Assembly: GCA_017991935.1 (NCBI GenBank)
Contig: JAGOPP010000005.1
Location: forward strand, 3,517 to 67,516
Length of the DNA: 64,000 bases
DNA from: Oscillospiraceae bacterium
GTDB lineage: Bacteria > Bacillota > Clostridia > Oscillospirales > Ruminococcaceae
Direction: 5' to 3'
Shown: piece by piece, positions 33,630 through 48,424 of the stretch
Layout of the letters: the number at the start of each line of letters is the position of its first letter
How positions within the stretch are numbered: the first letter of the stretch is position 1
Made by a program: the position numbers and the translations under genes
Notes under the pieces: generated by a model
Databases searched by the model: none
Seen by the model: the letters and a program-made list of their open reading frames with translations, nothing else
Told to the model about the DNA's origin: nothing

Positions 33630-36263
33630 ATGAAACTTTTGGCGGTGGATTCCAACAGCATCATGAACCGCGCGTTCTACGGCATCAAGCTCCTGACGAC
33701 CCGGAGCGGCTTTTACACCAACGCGGTCTACGGTTTCTTGACGATTTTTCTCGCCACCATCTCTGAAGTGCGCCCGGACGCCGTCGTCTTTGCATTCGAC
33801 GTGCCCGAGCCGACCTTTCGGCATAAACTTTTTGACGCCTACAAAGCCGGGCGGCACAGGGCCCCGGACGAGCTGATCGCGCAGTTCCCTTTAATTAAGG
33901 AACTCCTGCGCGACCTCGGCTATCCGATCTTGGAGGCCCCGGGCTTCGAGGCGGACGACATCTTGGGCACGCTGGCCGCCGCCTGCGAGAGGGCCGGCTG
34001 GGAGTGCGTCGTCTCCACCGGCGACCGCGATTCCTTGCAGCTCGTCACCGACAAGGTGCATGTGCGCCTCGCCTCCACCAAGATGGGCGCGCCGGTCTCG
34101 ACGCTGATGGGCCCCGCGGAGATCATGGAAACCTACGGCGTGCGCCCGGAGCAGCTGATCGAAGTCAAGGCGCTGATGGGCGACCCCTCCGACAACATCC
34201 CGGGCGTGCCCGGCGTGGGCGAGAAGACCGCCCTCGACCTCGTGGCGCGGTACGGCTCCGTCGACGATATTTATAAGGACCTCTCGGCCCTTGAAATCAA
34301 GCCCGGCGTCCTCAAAAAGCTCGAGGAGGGCAGGGAGAGCGCCTACCTGAGCCGCACGCTCGGCACGATCGCCAAGGACGCGCCCGTGCCGCTCGACCCC
34401 GCCGCCTATCTCCGCTCCGAGCCGGACGAGGCCGCCGCCTGCGCCCTGCTCGCGAAGCTTGAGATGTATAAGATGCCGCAGAAGCTGGGGCTCGACCCCT
34501 CCAAGGTCCCCGCGAAGCCTCAAGAGCACGCGGAAACTTCCGCCGCGATGACCCTTTCGGCGGCGGGCCCCTCGGCCCTCGCGGAGAGCGAAAAGTGGGC
34601 GCGCGCCTACCTGCTGCCGCAGGCGGAGGGCGACGGCGTCGCGGCCTTGGCCCTCTCCGACGGAGAAACGATTGATCTGATCGAAAACGACGGGCCCGCC
34701 TTTGAGCGCGCGCTCGCCGGGTTCCTCGCCTCGGACTGCCAAAAGCTCTGCGACGACCTCAAATTCCTCTGCCGCTGGGCCGACGCCCGGGGCGCCGCGA
34801 CGCGCCGCTTTGTCATGGATACCGGCCTCGCCGGATACATTTTGAACGTAACCGGCGACGATTATTCTCCAGAGAAATTATCCGCCCTCTACGGCGCGGA
34901 AAAACGCGAAATCGGCGGGGAGATCCCCGATCCGATTGCCGGTCTGATTGCCGACCCGAGCTCCGGCCACGAGGCGCTTTTAGACCGGATGGCCTCGTTC
35001 CCGTCGCTCTGCCAAAATCTGCAAAAGGAGATCGACCGAAACGGCCAGAATTTCCTGCTAAACGACATCGAGCTGCCGCTCGCCGGGGTGCTCGCGGAGA
35101 TGGAGCTTCGCGGCTTCGAGATCGACCCGGACGGGCTCAGGGCCTACGGGGAGGAGCTCTCCGGGAGCATCACGGAGGCCGAGCGGCAGGTCTACGAGCT
35201 CGCGGGAGAGACCTTCAACATCCTTTCGCCGAAGCAGCTCGGGAAGGTGCTCTTTGAGGATCTGGGCCTCCCCGCGAAGAAAAAGACGAAGAGCGGCTAC
35301 TCCACCGGGGCCGACGTCCTCGAGGAGCTGCGCCCCTACCACCCGGCGATCGACGCGATTTTGGAGTACCGCAAGCTCACGAAGCTGCGCTCCACCTACG
35401 TGGACGGCCTGCTCGCGGCGCTCGCCCCGGACGGGCGCGTCCACACCCGCTTTAACCAGAAGGAGACGCGCACGGGCCGCATCAGCTCCCTTGAGCCCAA
35501 CCTCCAGAATATCCCGATCCGCAGCGAGCTCGGGAGCCGCCTGCGCGGATTTTTCCGCGCGAAGGAGGGCTCCGTGCTCATCGACGCGGACTACTCGCAG
35601 ATCGAGCTGCGCGTGCTCGCCCATATCGCGAACGACGCGGCGATGAAAAAAGCCTTCCTCACCGGGACCGACATCCACACGGAGACCGCCGCGCAGATTT
35701 TCGGCCTGCCGGAGGAATTTGTCACGCGCCAGCTCCGCAGCCGCGCGAAGGCCGTCAACTTCGGCATCATCTACGGCATCGGGGCCTTCTCGCTCGCGAA
35801 CAACACCGGCGTCTCCACCGCGGAGGCGAAGAAGTATATCGAGAGCTACCTCGCCCATTACTCCGGCGTCGACGCCTACATGAAGCGCGCCATCGAGGAC
35901 GCGAAAGAGAAGGGCTACGCGGAGACGTTTTCGGGCCGGCGCAGGGCGCTGCCGGAGCTGCAGTCCTCCAACCACAACCTCCGGGCCTTCGGCGAGCGCG
36001 TCGCGCGCAACATGCCGATCCAAGGCGCGGCGGCCGACATCATCAAGCTCGCGATGGTCAAGGTGAGCCGCCGCCTCGCGGAGGAAAAGCTCGACGCGAG
36101 GCTCATTTTGCAGGTCCACGACGAGCTGATCGTCGAGGCGGCAGAGGCCGACGCAAACCGCGCCGCGGAGATCTTAAAATACGAGATGGAGAACGCCTAC
36201 CCGATCTCCGTCCCGCTGACCGTCGAGGTCGGCACCGGCAAGACTTGGCTCGAGGCGCACTGA
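33630..36263 (+). CDS. polA: DNA polymerase I
   Basis: An 877-residue polymerase for Okazaki-fragment processing and repair. Domains: N-terminal 5'-3' exonuclease (about 1-290, with ALMGDPSDNIPGVPGVGEKTA), a 3'-5' exonuclease-like domain (about 300-460) in which the expected DxE metal ligands are not present, so proofreading is probably lost as in many Firmicutes, and the polymerase domain with motif A DYSQIELR, motif B RSRAKAVNFGIIYGI and motif C VHDELI. The ATG at 33630 has GGAAAGGAA upstream. Its 3' end is repeated downstream. Confidence 0.96.
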   Translation: MKLLAVDSNSIMNRAFYGIKLLTTRSGFYTNAVYGFLTIFLATISEVRPDAVVFAFDVPEPTFRHKLFDAYKAGRHRAPDELIAQFPLIKELLRDLGYPILEAPGFEADDILGTLAAACERAGWECVVSTGDRDSLQLVTDKVHVRLASTKMGAPVSTLMGPAEIMETYGVRPEQLIEVKALMGDPSDNIPGVPGVGEKTALDLVARYGSVDDIYKDLSALEIKPGVLKKLEEGRESAYLSRTLGTIAKDAPVPLDPAAYLRSEPDEAAACALLAKLEMYKMPQKLGLDPSKVPAKPQEHAETSAAMTLSAAGPSALAESEKWARAYLLPQAEGDGVAALALSDGETIDLIENDGPAFERALAGFLASDCQKLCDDLKFLCRWADARGAATRRFVMDTGLAGYILNVTGDDYSPEKLSALYGAEKREIGGEIPDPIAGLIADPSSGHEALLDRMASFPSLCQNLQKEIDRNGQNFLLNDIELPLAGVLAEMELRGFEIDPDGLRAYGEELSGSITEAERQVYELAGETFNILSPKQLGKVLFEDLGLPAKKKTKSGYSTGADVLEELRPYHPAIDAILEYRKLTKLRSTYVDGLLAALAPDGRVHTRFNQKETRTGRISSLEPNLQNIPIRSELGSRLRGFFRAKEGSVLIDADYSQIELRVLAHIANDAAMKKAFLTGTDIHTETAAQIFGLPEEFVTRQLRSRAKAVNFGIIYGIGAFSLANNTGVSTAEAKKYIESYLAHYSGVDAYMKRAIEDAKEKGYAETFSGRRRALPELQSSNHNLRAFGERVARNMPIQGAAADIIKLAMVKVSRRLAEEKLDARLILQVHDELIVEAAEADANRAAEILKYEMENAYPISVPLTVEVGTGKTWLEAH

Positions 36264-36560
36264 GGGCTGGGGCGGGTTCGACTCCGGCAGAAGCTGCCTG
36301 AGGCATGCGGACGGCGGGTTTGGTTTTGGCAAGCCTTGGCTCGAGGCGCACTGAGGGCTGGGGCGAGGAACCTCTCCGCAACCGGGACCGACTCCGGCAG
36401 AAGCTGCCTGAGGCATGCGGACGGCGGGTTTGGCTGCGGCAAGCATGGGCCGGGAACACCGGGCCGGGCTGGGCTTTGGCGAGACTTGGCTCCTTGTGCG
36501 GGGACGCTGAGACTCTCCGGGGAACGGCCAATCGCTGGGTTCGACTCCGGCAGAAGCGGG
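36240..36560 (+). repeat. Repeated copies of the polA 3' end
   Basis: The polA terminus, GGCTCGAGGCGCACTGAGGG including the stop, recurs 91 bp on (36247 and 36338). A linked phrase ACTCCGGCAGAAGC is at 36281, 36391 and 36544, and AGACTTGGCTC returns near 36480. The roughly 500 bases between polA and pth are largely made of these diverged copies and hold no other gene. Confidence 0.9.
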
Positions 36561-36763
36561 CCGGGCTTGGGCGCTCGGATTCTTACTTTTTGCCCCGACC
36601 GGGCCCGAAAGGGTTTTGCCGGGGAGCGCCGCGGTTTTTCTCTGACGACCGCCGCGCCGAAAATAGCGTTTTCATTATTTCACCAGAAACACAGGGGGAT
36701 CGCCCGCATATCGTCTCTTTACGGCCATGGCCGGGACCGGGTGGGAGGCGGGCGCAAAGCGAA

Positions 36764-37387
36764 ATGAAGGACATCAAAGATCTCTTCGACCTCTTCAAAA
36801 AAATCGAGAGGCCGTCCGGCCCGCCGGAATTCGTGATCGCCGGGCTCGGAAATCCGGGGCAGGACTACCAGCGCACCCGGCACAACACCGGCTTCATGGC
36901 GCTCGACCGCGTGGCCGAGGCCTGCCATGTCAAGGCGGACAAAATCAAATTCCGGTCGCTGACCGCGCTCGCGGAGCTCGGCGGCCACCGCGTGCTGCTC
37001 TTAAAGCCCTCCACGTTTATGAATAACTCCGGCGAGGCCGTGCGGGACGCCTTGGATTTTTATAAGCTCGACCCACAGCGCCTGATCGTCGTCTACGACG
37101 ACACCACCCTCGCGCTCGGGAAGCTGCGCATCCGCAGAAAGGGCAGCGACGGCGGCCACAACGGCATCAAGAGCATCCTCTACCAGACGGGCAGCGACCA
37201 GTTCCCGCGCATCAAAATCGGCATCGGCGAGCGCCCCAACCCCAACTACGACCTCGCGGACTGGGTGCTCTCGAGGTATTCCGACGCGGATCTCTCGGCC
37301 TTGAGCGCGGCCCTCGACAGCGCGGTCGCGGCGATCCTGCTCATCATGGATGGCAAGATCGAGGAGGCCATGGCGAAATACAACTGA
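36764..37387 (+). CDS. pth: Peptidyl-tRNA hydrolase
   Basis: A 207-residue enzyme that frees tRNA from drop-off peptidyl-tRNA. Family blocks: GLGNPGQDYQRTRHNTGF with the catalytic His, KPSTFMNNSGEAV, and RKGSDGGHNGIKSI. It has about 20 extra residues at the N-terminus before FVIAGLGNPG. The ATG at 36764 is the best start seen, though the GGGAGG upstream is rather distant. It precedes mfd, the usual Firmicute order, but 228 bases of repeats now separate the two. Confidence 0.94.
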   Translation: MKDIKDLFDLFKKIERPSGPPEFVIAGLGNPGQDYQRTRHNTGFMALDRVAEACHVKADKIKFRSLTALAELGGHRVLLLKPSTFMNNSGEAVRDALDFYKLDPQRLIVVYDDTTLALGKLRIRRKGSDGGHNGIKSILYQTGSDQFPRIKIGIGERPNPNYDLADWVLSRYSDADLSALSAALDSAVAAILLIMDGKIEEAMAKYN

Positions 37388-37560
37388 TTTCTTGGCAAAC
37401 CTCCGCCGCCCCCGGCGCGTCTGTTTCACCCCTCGCGGGCGGCGGACCGGCAGGCCATGGCGAAATACAACTGATTTCTTGGCGAACCCCCGTCGCGCCC
37501 GACGCGTCTGTTTCACCCCTCGCGGGCGACGGATCGGCAGGCCATGGCGAAAGATAACCG
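37365..37560 (+). repeat. 87-bp tandem repeat carrying the pth 3' end
   Basis: AGGCCATGGCGAAATACAAC plus the stop codon begins at 37365, recurs at 37452, and a diverged AGGCCATGGCGAAAGATAAC is at 37539: an exact 87-bp period. Each unit holds a CGCGCGGG-type GC-rich middle with small differences. Confidence 0.95.
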
Positions 37561-37615
37561 ACCCCCGGCAATTTCCCGGTAAAATTCTTTATTATCATTT
37601 CATGAGAGGGAACCT

Positions 37616-40600
37616 ATGCTGCTGAAACTCATGGATGGCTGCGCGCAGTTCCGACAGGTGCTCGAGGCGCTTGGGCGGCGTTTTGCCATGCCCATTTTTG
37701 CCGCGGGCCTCTCCGGGGCGCACCGCGCGATGCTCGCCTGCGCCGTCGCGGAGCGCGCCGGGCGGCCCATCCTCTTCATCACGCCGGACGAAGCCTCCGC
37801 GATCCGCGCCGCCGAGGACATGAATCAGTTCCTCGGCGAGGGGGCCGCGCTGTTTTACCCGGCAAGGGACTTTAACTTCCGCTCGGCGGAGGGCGCCTCC
37901 GCCGAATACGAGCACCAGCGGCTCGCCGTGCTCGGCAGCGTCCTCAACGGAAGCTGCCGGGCGGTCACCGCCTCCGCCGAGGCCGCGCTTCAATACACGA
38001 TCCCGCCCGGAATTTATTCCTCCAACACGATCGTGCTCAAAAAGGGCGCCTCCGAGGATCTCGCGAAGCTCGCCCTGCGCTTCGTCCGCGCGGGGTACGA
38101 GCGCCGCGAGGAGGTCGACGGCATCTGTCAGTTCTCGATCCGGGGCGGCATCCTTGACTTCTATTCCCCGCAGGCCGCCGCGCCGACGAGGGCGGAATTT
38201 TGGGGCGACGAGATCGACTCGCTCGCCCGCTTCGACATCGAGTCCCAGCGCCGCACCCGCGAGCTCGACTCCGCCGTGATCGCCCCGGCGCGCGAGGTGC
38301 TGCCCGATTCGCCCGAGCATCTGCGGGCGATCCTGCTCGAGCAGAAGATTCTCCAAAAGGGCAAGCAGGGCGTCGCCGTCAAAAAACAGCTTGACGCCGA
38401 CCTTTTACGGCTTGAGGGCGGGCTCTCCGCCGCCGCGCCGGACCGCTACCTGCCCCTGATTTATAAATTCCCGGCGACGCTCTTCGATTACTTCGAGGGG
38501 GCCGCCGTCTTCGCCGCCGAGTTCATCCGGCAGAAAGAGACGCTCAAGACCCTCGCGGGCCAGTGGAACATGGACGCCGCCATGCTCTACGAGGAGGGCA
38601 TCCTGTTCCCGGGGTGCGACAAGTTCGGCCTCGACTTTGAGGAATACTGCTCCGTGCTCGAAAGCTCCGACACCGTGCTCATGGACGTCTTTTTGCGCAG
38701 CATTCAGGAGCTCCCGATCCGCACGGTGGTCGATTTCGCGGGCATCCAGCTCTCGCTCTGGAGCGGGGAGCTCTCCCTGCTGCTCGACGACGTGCGCGAC
38801 TACCTGCTGCGGGAGTACACGGTCGCGATTTTGGCCGGGACCGAGCGCGGCGCGAAGGCGCTCGCCGCCGACCTCGCCGCAAACGGGATCGAGGCCATCT
38901 GCGCGGAGGACGCCTTTGTCAAAAAGAGCCAAGTCTTCGTGCTCAAGGGCGCGCTCAGCGCCGGCATGGATTACCCGACGGCCCGGATCGCCGTCATCAG
39001 CCACGCCGGGGGCGCCGAGGGCGCGGGCAGGCGGCAGCGCAAGGTCCGCAAGCTCAAAAACCCGCTGCGGAGCCTCGACGATCTCGCGCCCGGCGATTAC
39101 ATTGTGCACGTCAACCACGGCATCGGCGTCTACGAGGGCATCGTCAAGCAGGAGATTCGCGGCGTCGTCAAAGATTATATTTCCATTCGCTACGCGGGCA
39201 CCGACAGGCTCTATGTGCCGGTCACGCAGCTCGACCTCGTCTCCAAATACATCGGCGCGGGCGAGGACAAGGCGGTCCGCCTCAGCAAGCTCAACTCCGC
39301 CGAGTGGCAGAAGACCCGCAGCCGCGTCAAGGCCGCCGTCAAGGATATGGCCAAGGAGCTGATCGCCCTCTACTCGAAGCGCACGCATACGCCGGGCTAC
39401 GCCTTCGGCGCGGACACGGACTGGCAGCGGGATTTCGAGGAGCGCTTCCCTTACGAGGAGACCGAGGACCAGCTGCGCTGCATCGGCGAGATCAAGCGCG
39501 ACATGGAGGAGCCCCGCCCGATGGACCGCCTGCTCTGCGGCGACGTCGGCTTCGGCAAGACGGAGGTCGCCATCCGCGCGGCTTTCAAGGCCGTGATGGA
39601 CGGCAAGCAGGTGGCCGTGCTCGTGCCCACCACGATTCTCTCGTGGCAGCACTACCAGACGTTTTTGCAGCGGGCGGAGGGCTTCCCGATCACGGTGGAG
39701 CTGCTCTCGCGCTTCCGCACGGCAAAACAGCAGGCCGACATCCTCCGGCGCCTGCGCACCGGCGAGATCGACATCCTGATCGGCACGCACCGGATTCTTC
39801 AGAAGGACGTAATTTTCAAAGACCTCGGCCTCTGCGTGATCGACGAGGAGCAGCGCTTCGGCGTCGCGCATAAAGAGAGATTCAAGGAGCTCAAGACCTC
39901 CGTCGACGTGCTGACGCTCTCCGCGACGCCGATCCCGCGCACGCTCAACATGGCGATGAGCGGCATCCGCGACATGTCCACGATCGAGGAGGCCCCGCAG
40001 GACCGCTACCCGGTGCAGACCTACGTCGTCGAGTACGACCGCGGGCTCGCGCTCGAGGCGATCAAGAAGGAGCTGCGCCGCGGCGGGCAGGTTTTCTATC
40101 TTCATAATAATATCGACGACATCTCCGGCTGCGCCGCGAAGCTCCAGCAGGATCTGCCGGACGCCCGCGTCGTCTTCGCCCACGGCCGCATGGCCGAGGA
40201 GGAGCTCTCCGAGATCTGGCGGAGCCTCGTCGACCAAGAGGTCGACATCCTCGTCTCCACCACCATCATCGAAAATGGCGTGGACGTCCCCAACTGCAAC
40301 ACCCTGATCGTCGAGAACGCCGACCGGCTCGGCCTCGCCCAGCTCTACCAGCTCCGCGGGCGGGTCGGGCGCTCCAACCGCCGCGCCTTCGCGTGGTTCA
40401 CGTTCGTGCCGGGCAAGGCGATCACCGAGATCGCCCAGAAGCGGCTCGCCGCGATCCGCGATTTCACGCAGTTCGGCTCCGGGGTCAAGATCGCCATGCG
40501 CGACCTTGAGATCCGCGGGGCCGGCAACATCCTCGGCGCGAGCCAGCACGGGCACATGGAGGCCGTGGGCTATGATCTCTACGTGCGCCTGCTCTCGGAG

Positions 40601-41086
40601 GCCGTCGCGGAGGAGAAGGGCGAGCCCCTGCCGCCCGAGGCCGAGGAGTGCGCCGTGGACATCGCGCTCGACGCGCACATCCCGGAGAATTACATCTACA
40701 GCGTCAACCAGCGCATCGACGTCTACAAGCGCATCGCGGCCATCCGCTCGGAGGAGGACGCCCGCGACGTGATCGACGAGCTGATCGACCGCTTCGGCGA
40801 CCCGCCGGACGCGGTGCTGGGGCTGATCGAGGTGGCGACGCTGCGAAACCTCGCCTCCGCGCTCGGCATCACAGACATCAGCCAGAAGGAGACGGAGCTG
40901 CACTTCTACCCGCGGGAGATGGACCTCGAGCGCGTGAGCATGGCCTCCGGCAGGCTCGGCGGCCGCCTGACGATGAATTTTGTGAGCGCCAAGCCGCACC
41001 TCGTCTTCCGCATGAAGCAGGGCGAGCAGCCGGTTTTGACGATGAAAAAAGTCCTCTCCTCCATGAGATACGACGCGGAGAAATAA
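37616..41086 (+). CDS. mfd: Transcription-repair coupling factor Mfd
   Basis: An 1156-residue ATP-dependent translocase that removes stalled RNA polymerase and recruits UvrA. N-terminal UvrB-like part, RNA polymerase-interaction domain (CarD-like, around [18 protein letters not shown]), then RecG-like helicase domains with Walker [20 protein letters not shown] and [11 protein letters not shown], and a C-terminal TRCF domain. GAGAGGGAAC precedes the ATG. A terminator follows directly. Confidence 0.96.
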   Translation: MLLKLMDGCAQFRQVLEALGRRFAMPIFAAGLSGAHRAMLACAVAERAGRPILFITPDEASAIRAAEDMNQFLGEGAALFYPARDFNFRSAEGASAEYEHQRLAVLGSVLNGSCRAVTASAEAALQYTIPPGIYSSNTIVLKKGASEDLAKLALRFVRAGYERREEVDGICQFSIRGGILDFYSPQAAAPTRAEFWGDEIDSLARFDIESQRRTRELDSAVIAPAREVLPDSPEHLRAILLEQKILQKGKQGVAVKKQLDADLLRLEGGLSAAAPDRYLPLIYKFPATLFDYFEGAAVFAAEFIRQKETLKTLAGQWNMDAAMLYEEGILFPGCDKFGLDFEEYCSVLESSDTVLMDVFLRSIQELPIRTVVDFAGIQLSLWSGELSLLLDDVRDYLLREYTVAILAGTERGAKALAADLAANGIEAICAEDAFVKKSQVFVLKGALSAGMDYPTARIAVISHAGGAEGAGRRQRKVRKLKNPLRSLDDLAPGDYIVHVNHGIGVYEGIVKQEIRGVVKDYISIRYAGTDRLYVPVTQLDLVSKYIGAGEDKAVRLSKLNSAEWQKTRSRVKAAVKDMAKELIALYSKRTHTPGYAFGADTDWQRDFEERFPYEETEDQLRCIGEIKRDMEEPRPMDRLLCGDVGFGKTEVAIRAAFKAVMDGKQVAVLVPTTILSWQHYQTFLQRAEGFPITVELLSRFRTAKQQADILRRLRTGEIDILIGTHRILQKDVIFKDLGLCVIDEEQRFGVAHKERFKELKTSVDVLTLSATPIPRTLNMAMSGIRDMSTIEEAPQDRYPVQTYVVEYDRGLALEAIKKELRRGGQVFYLHNNIDDISGCAAKLQQDLPDARVVFAHGRMAEEELSEIWRSLVDQEVDILVSTTIIENGVDVPNCNTLIVENADRLGLAQLYQLRGRVGRSNRRAFAWFTFVPGKAITEIAQKRLAAIRDFTQFGSGVKIAMRDLEIRGAGNILGASQHGHMEAVGYDLYVRLLSEAVAEEKGEPLPPEAEECAVDIALDAHIPENYIYSVNQRIDVYKRIAAIRSEEDARDVIDELIDRFGDPPDAVLGLIEVATLRNLASALGITDISQKETELHFYPREMDLERVSMASGRLGGRLTMNFVSAKPHLVFRMKQGEQPVLTMKKVLSSMRYDAEK

Positions 41087-41102
41087 AAACTTGTGAAAAA
41101 AC

Positions 41103-41133
41103 GCCCTCCGGGAATCCCCGGGGGGATTTTTTT
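41103..41133 (+). terminator. Terminator of mfd
   Basis: CCCTCCGGG and CCCCGGGGGG pair around AAT, followed by ATTTTTTT, starting 17 bases after the mfd stop. Confidence 0.88.
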
Positions 41134-41194
41134 ATCGGCAGGCAACCGCCGGGGCAGGTGCCGCCGGTTCGTTTGGGCGGCCCCTCCCGTGTTA

Positions 41195-41430
41195 AGCGGC
41201 CCCGAGGAAACGGAAAATAAGCTCCGACCGTCAATCGCGAGCGGCCTCAGGCTGCCCCGAGGAACCGGAAGGCGAACTTCGAACCTTTGAGGCCCGTCGC
41301 CTCAGGCGACCGCAGACTCAGGCTGCCCGGGGGCGGTTTTTGCCTGCAAGCTGCCCCGAGGAACCGGAAAGCGAACTTCGAGCGTCAATCGCGCGCAGCG
41401 TCAGGCTGCCGCAGACTCAGGCGACCTTGT
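41195..41430 (+). repeat. Dispersed hairpin-repeat cluster F
   Basis: Three copies of the CTTCGAGCGTCAATCGC arm or variants, with GTCGCC-TCA-GGCGAC at 41296-41310 and a GCAGC-GTCAG-GCTGC core near 41396. It points toward the small gene at 41588 and ends about 40 bases before its promoter. Confidence 0.88.
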
Positions 41431-41469
41431 AAATTTTTAAAATTTTGCAAGATTTCTTTCATATGCTAC

Positions 41470-41498
41470 TTGATTTTTTATTTTTTCCATGGTATGAT
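41470..41498 (+). promoter_or_regulatory. Promoter of the 59-residue gene
   Basis: TTGATT (41470-41475), a 17-base spacer and TATGAT (41493-41498). Confidence 0.75.
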
Positions 41499-41587
41499 GT
41501 CCGCGGATGAGAAACAAAGCATAGAATAAGGACGGAACGGGTTATTTTTGGAAAATACGCCTGCCGAGTCAGAAAGGATGATTGGCC

Positions 41588-41767
41588 ATGTACATGATCT
41601 CGATGAACGATTTTCTCTGCCAGATCGAGGACCGCACACCCGAATACCCGACTTGGGCAAAAGACGAGGAAATTTACAACTGCGAGAACTACAACGCAGC
41701 CGTCACCAAAAAGAAATTCTCCCTCGTCAAAAGAATTTTCGGCGGCGTGTTCCCCTCCGTGATCTGA
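41588..41767 (+). CDS. Small hypothetical protein
   Basis: A 59-residue protein beginning MYMISMNDFLCQIEDRTPEY, with a basic-hydrophobic C-terminus (KKKFSLVKRIFGGVFPSVI) that could lie along a membrane. I recognise no family. It is supported by its own promoter, GAAAGGA nine bases before the ATG, and a strong terminator just after the stop. It sits alone between mfd and the convergent gyrA. Confidence 0.65.
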   Translation: MYMISMNDFLCQIEDRTPEYPTWAKDEEIYNCENYNAAVTKKKFSLVKRIFGGVFPSVI

Positions 41768-41789
41768 TCGCCGAAACGGATAACCAAGC

Positions 41790-41829
41790 AAAAAAAGGCC
41801 CCCGGATTCCGAGGGCCTTTCTTTTTTTG
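41790..41829 (+). terminator. Terminator of the 59-residue gene
   Basis: AAAAAAGGCCCCCGG pairs with CCGAGGGCCTTTCTTTTTTT. Confidence 0.9.
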
Positions 41830-41906
41830 CCAATTTGTCCTCCTGTCGCGCACATTTGTAGCTTTGCCGATGTACCGCTTTATTTGGCAAAAACGGCGGG
41901 CATCCT

Positions 41907-41949
41907 GCAAAAACGCCCGGGGAGGCCATGGCCTCCACGGGCGTTTTTT
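41907..41949. terminator. Second terminator between the small gene and gyrA
   Basis: AAAAACGCCC and GGGCGTTTTTT flank GGGGAGGCC-ATGGCCTCC, giving a long near-perfect hairpin that could act in both directions. The rest of 41830-42123 shows nothing recognisable. Confidence 0.88.
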
Positions 41950-42123
41950 GTTGTGATCCGGGGCGGGGGAGCGCCCTTTCGCGGGGAAACTCCGCCGTGA
42001 AAAAAGAGTTGCGGGGCCCGGAGGCGGGTATGCGCTCCTTCTTCCGGGATGGGCCGGAGGGATCCCCGGCGTCTTTTCGTTTTTTCGTCACGCGGCTTCG
42101 GTTCGGTTCCGGGGCCGGCGGCT

Positions 42124-44895
<2,772 letters not shown>

Positions 44896-44924
44896 AATTC
44901 CAATCCTCCAATTTTACAGCCTGA

Positions 44925-45030
44925 GGGCAGCCTGACGCTGCGCGGTCGCCTGAGGGCAGCCTGACGCTGCGCGGTCGCCTGAGGGCAGCCTGACGCTGCG
45001 CGCCTCAAAGGTTCAAATATGATTTTCCGG
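44925..45030 (-). repeat. Dispersed hairpin-repeat cluster G upstream of gyrA
   Basis: GCGCAGCGTCAGGCTGCCCTCAGGCGACC-type cores repeat three times at 26-bp spacing on the minus strand after one arm sequence. The cluster ends about 25 bases before the gyrA ribosome binding site and points toward gyrA. Confidence 0.9.
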
Positions 45031-45051
45031 TTTCTCGGGACAGCTTTGCTT

Positions 45052-45861
45052 TTATTCTTCGTCCCCGTCTTCCGGGGCCTTTTCCGGCTCCCCATCGGGC
45101 AGGGGCTCGCCGTCGGTCAGGGCCTCGGGCAGCTCTTCATCCGCGAGCTCGTCGTCGTCAAGTTCCTCGTCGGGGAGCTCCTCGTCCTCGTCGGGCTCGA
45201 GCTTCGCCGCTTCGATACGCGCGTTCGCGTAGGCCATGAAGTCCTCCACGGCGTAGCCCGCCGCCGCTATGGATTCCTTCGCGACGAAGAGCTGGTTCGC
45301 GAGGTTAAACTCCAGATAGACGACGTTTTCCGTCGCCCAGCAGCGCTGGAATTTCTTCCACGAGAAGAAGGCGTCGCGCGGGGCGGCCTTTTCGAGCACG
45401 CCGGTCTCGTAGAGCGCGAGCGTCATGTCGCCGCTGAGGTATTTGCTGGTCCGGTAATATTCGGCGGTCGCCCTCGCGAGTTTCCGCTTAAAAAACAGCT
45501 TGTAGAAGAAGAACGAATAAAATCCGATGCCGAAAAACAGCGCCGCCGCGCAGAGATAGCTCATCAGGCTCGAGTACCAGATCAGGTGCCAGAAGTCGCC
45601 CTTGACGTAGTCGAGGTTAAAGAAGCACAGGACGAAAAAGAACAGGGAGACCGCGAAGGAGAGGAGCCCCCACATCTTTTTGAGCTTTTGGTCCTGCTGG
45701 AGGGCCGGGGCGGAGACCGCGAGGTTCATCTCGCGGAAATTCTCGAGCGTCAGCTTGTGCGCGACGAGGTAGGCCGGCTCCCCGTGCTCGGCGGGGTCGA
45801 TCCGGGCGATGTGCTTGATGCGCTTCCGGTTTGCTTTTTCATAGAGTTTGTCGAAGAGCAT
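45052..45861 (-). CDS. YcxB-like membrane protein
   Basis: A 269-residue protein. Residues 1-60 are cytoplasmic, two hydrophobic segments lie at about 65-82 and 95-122, then a domain with FFSWKKFQRCWATENVVYLEF resembling the YcxB-like C-terminal domain, then a 45-residue Asp/Glu-rich tail. The ATG at 45861 has GGAGG upstream. It is inserted between gyrB and gyrA, which are adjacent in most Firmicutes. Function unknown. Confidence 0.72.
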   Translation of the reverse strand: MLFDKLYEKANRKRIKHIARIDPAEHGEPAYLVAHKLTLENFREMNLAVSAPALQQDQKLKKMWGLLSFAVSLFFFVLCFFNLDYVKGDFWHLIWYSSLMSYLCAAALFFGIGFYSFFFYKLFFKRKLARATAEYYRTSKYLSGDMTLALYETGVLEKAAPRDAFFSWKKFQRCWATENVVYLEFNLANQLFVAKESIAAAGYAVEDFMAYANARIEAAKLEPDEDEELPDEELDDDELADEELPEALTDGEPLPDGEPEKAPEDGDEE

Positions 45862-46016
45862 GCGTTTTTCCTCCGATTTTTCAGAAATGGTTGAAAACGG
45901 GCGGGCCCGTTCGTTGGGAAATCCCGCCTTTGCGCGGGCGGTTTGCCGGGCCGGGAAATCCATGGCCGGGAGCCTTTCGCGGGGATCCCCGCGCGGCTCC
46001 GGCGGCCCTGCCGGGG

Positions 46017-47969
<1,953 letters not shown>

Positions 47970-48144
47970 TTACCTCCTGAAAATTGCGGGTTCCGCGCTT
48001 TCTTCGCGCCGCTCCCGCGCCGATTTGAACTGTTGTGCCGGATCTCCGGCCCCGCCGAAAAGAGGGGGGGAAGCCTCGCTTCTCTATCTTTCCTCCGCGA
48101 AACGCTCCGCGCTGATGACCGAACGGACTTCTCCGCTCCCGGCC

Positions 48145-48396
48145 TCAAAAGCCGCCGGCCCGTTTCTTGATGGTCGCGGGGTTCGCCGAGAGCAGCCAGA
48201 CCCGCTCGCCGGACGCGTCCCCGGTGACGCAGAAGCTCTTGGGCAGATCCTCGGCCACCGTGACAACCTTTTGCTCCCGCTGGGCCCGGGCGAGAAACTC
48301 CCGCGTGCTCTTCGCGACGGTCGTGTTGTCGAGGTCAAAGACGCCGATCACGCTCTTCTCCGGCACCACGGTGTCGCTGCCGAGAAACAGATACAC
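48145..48396 (-). CDS. remB: Extracellular matrix regulator RemB-like (DUF370, YaaB)
   Basis: An 83-residue DUF370 protein starting VYLFLGSDTVVPEKSVIGVFDLDN, with PKSFCVTG and SPANPATIKKR-like C-terminal sequence. The gene lies between recF and gyrB exactly as yaaB does in Bacillus subtilis, where RemB takes part in biofilm-gene control. GTG at 48396 has GAGGGAGG seven bases upstream. Confidence 0.9.
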   Translation of the reverse strand: MYLFLGSDTVVPEKSVIGVFDLDNTTVAKSTREFLARAQREQKVVTVAEDLPKSFCVTGDASGERVWLLSANPATIKKRAGGF

Positions 48397-48424
48397 AGAG
48401 CGTCCCTCCCTCAAAAAAATCTTC

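Noticed and set aside
38405-40999. An 864-codon open frame antisense to mfd
   Set aside because: Shadow of a GC-rich gene; mfd has full-length homology in the other direction.
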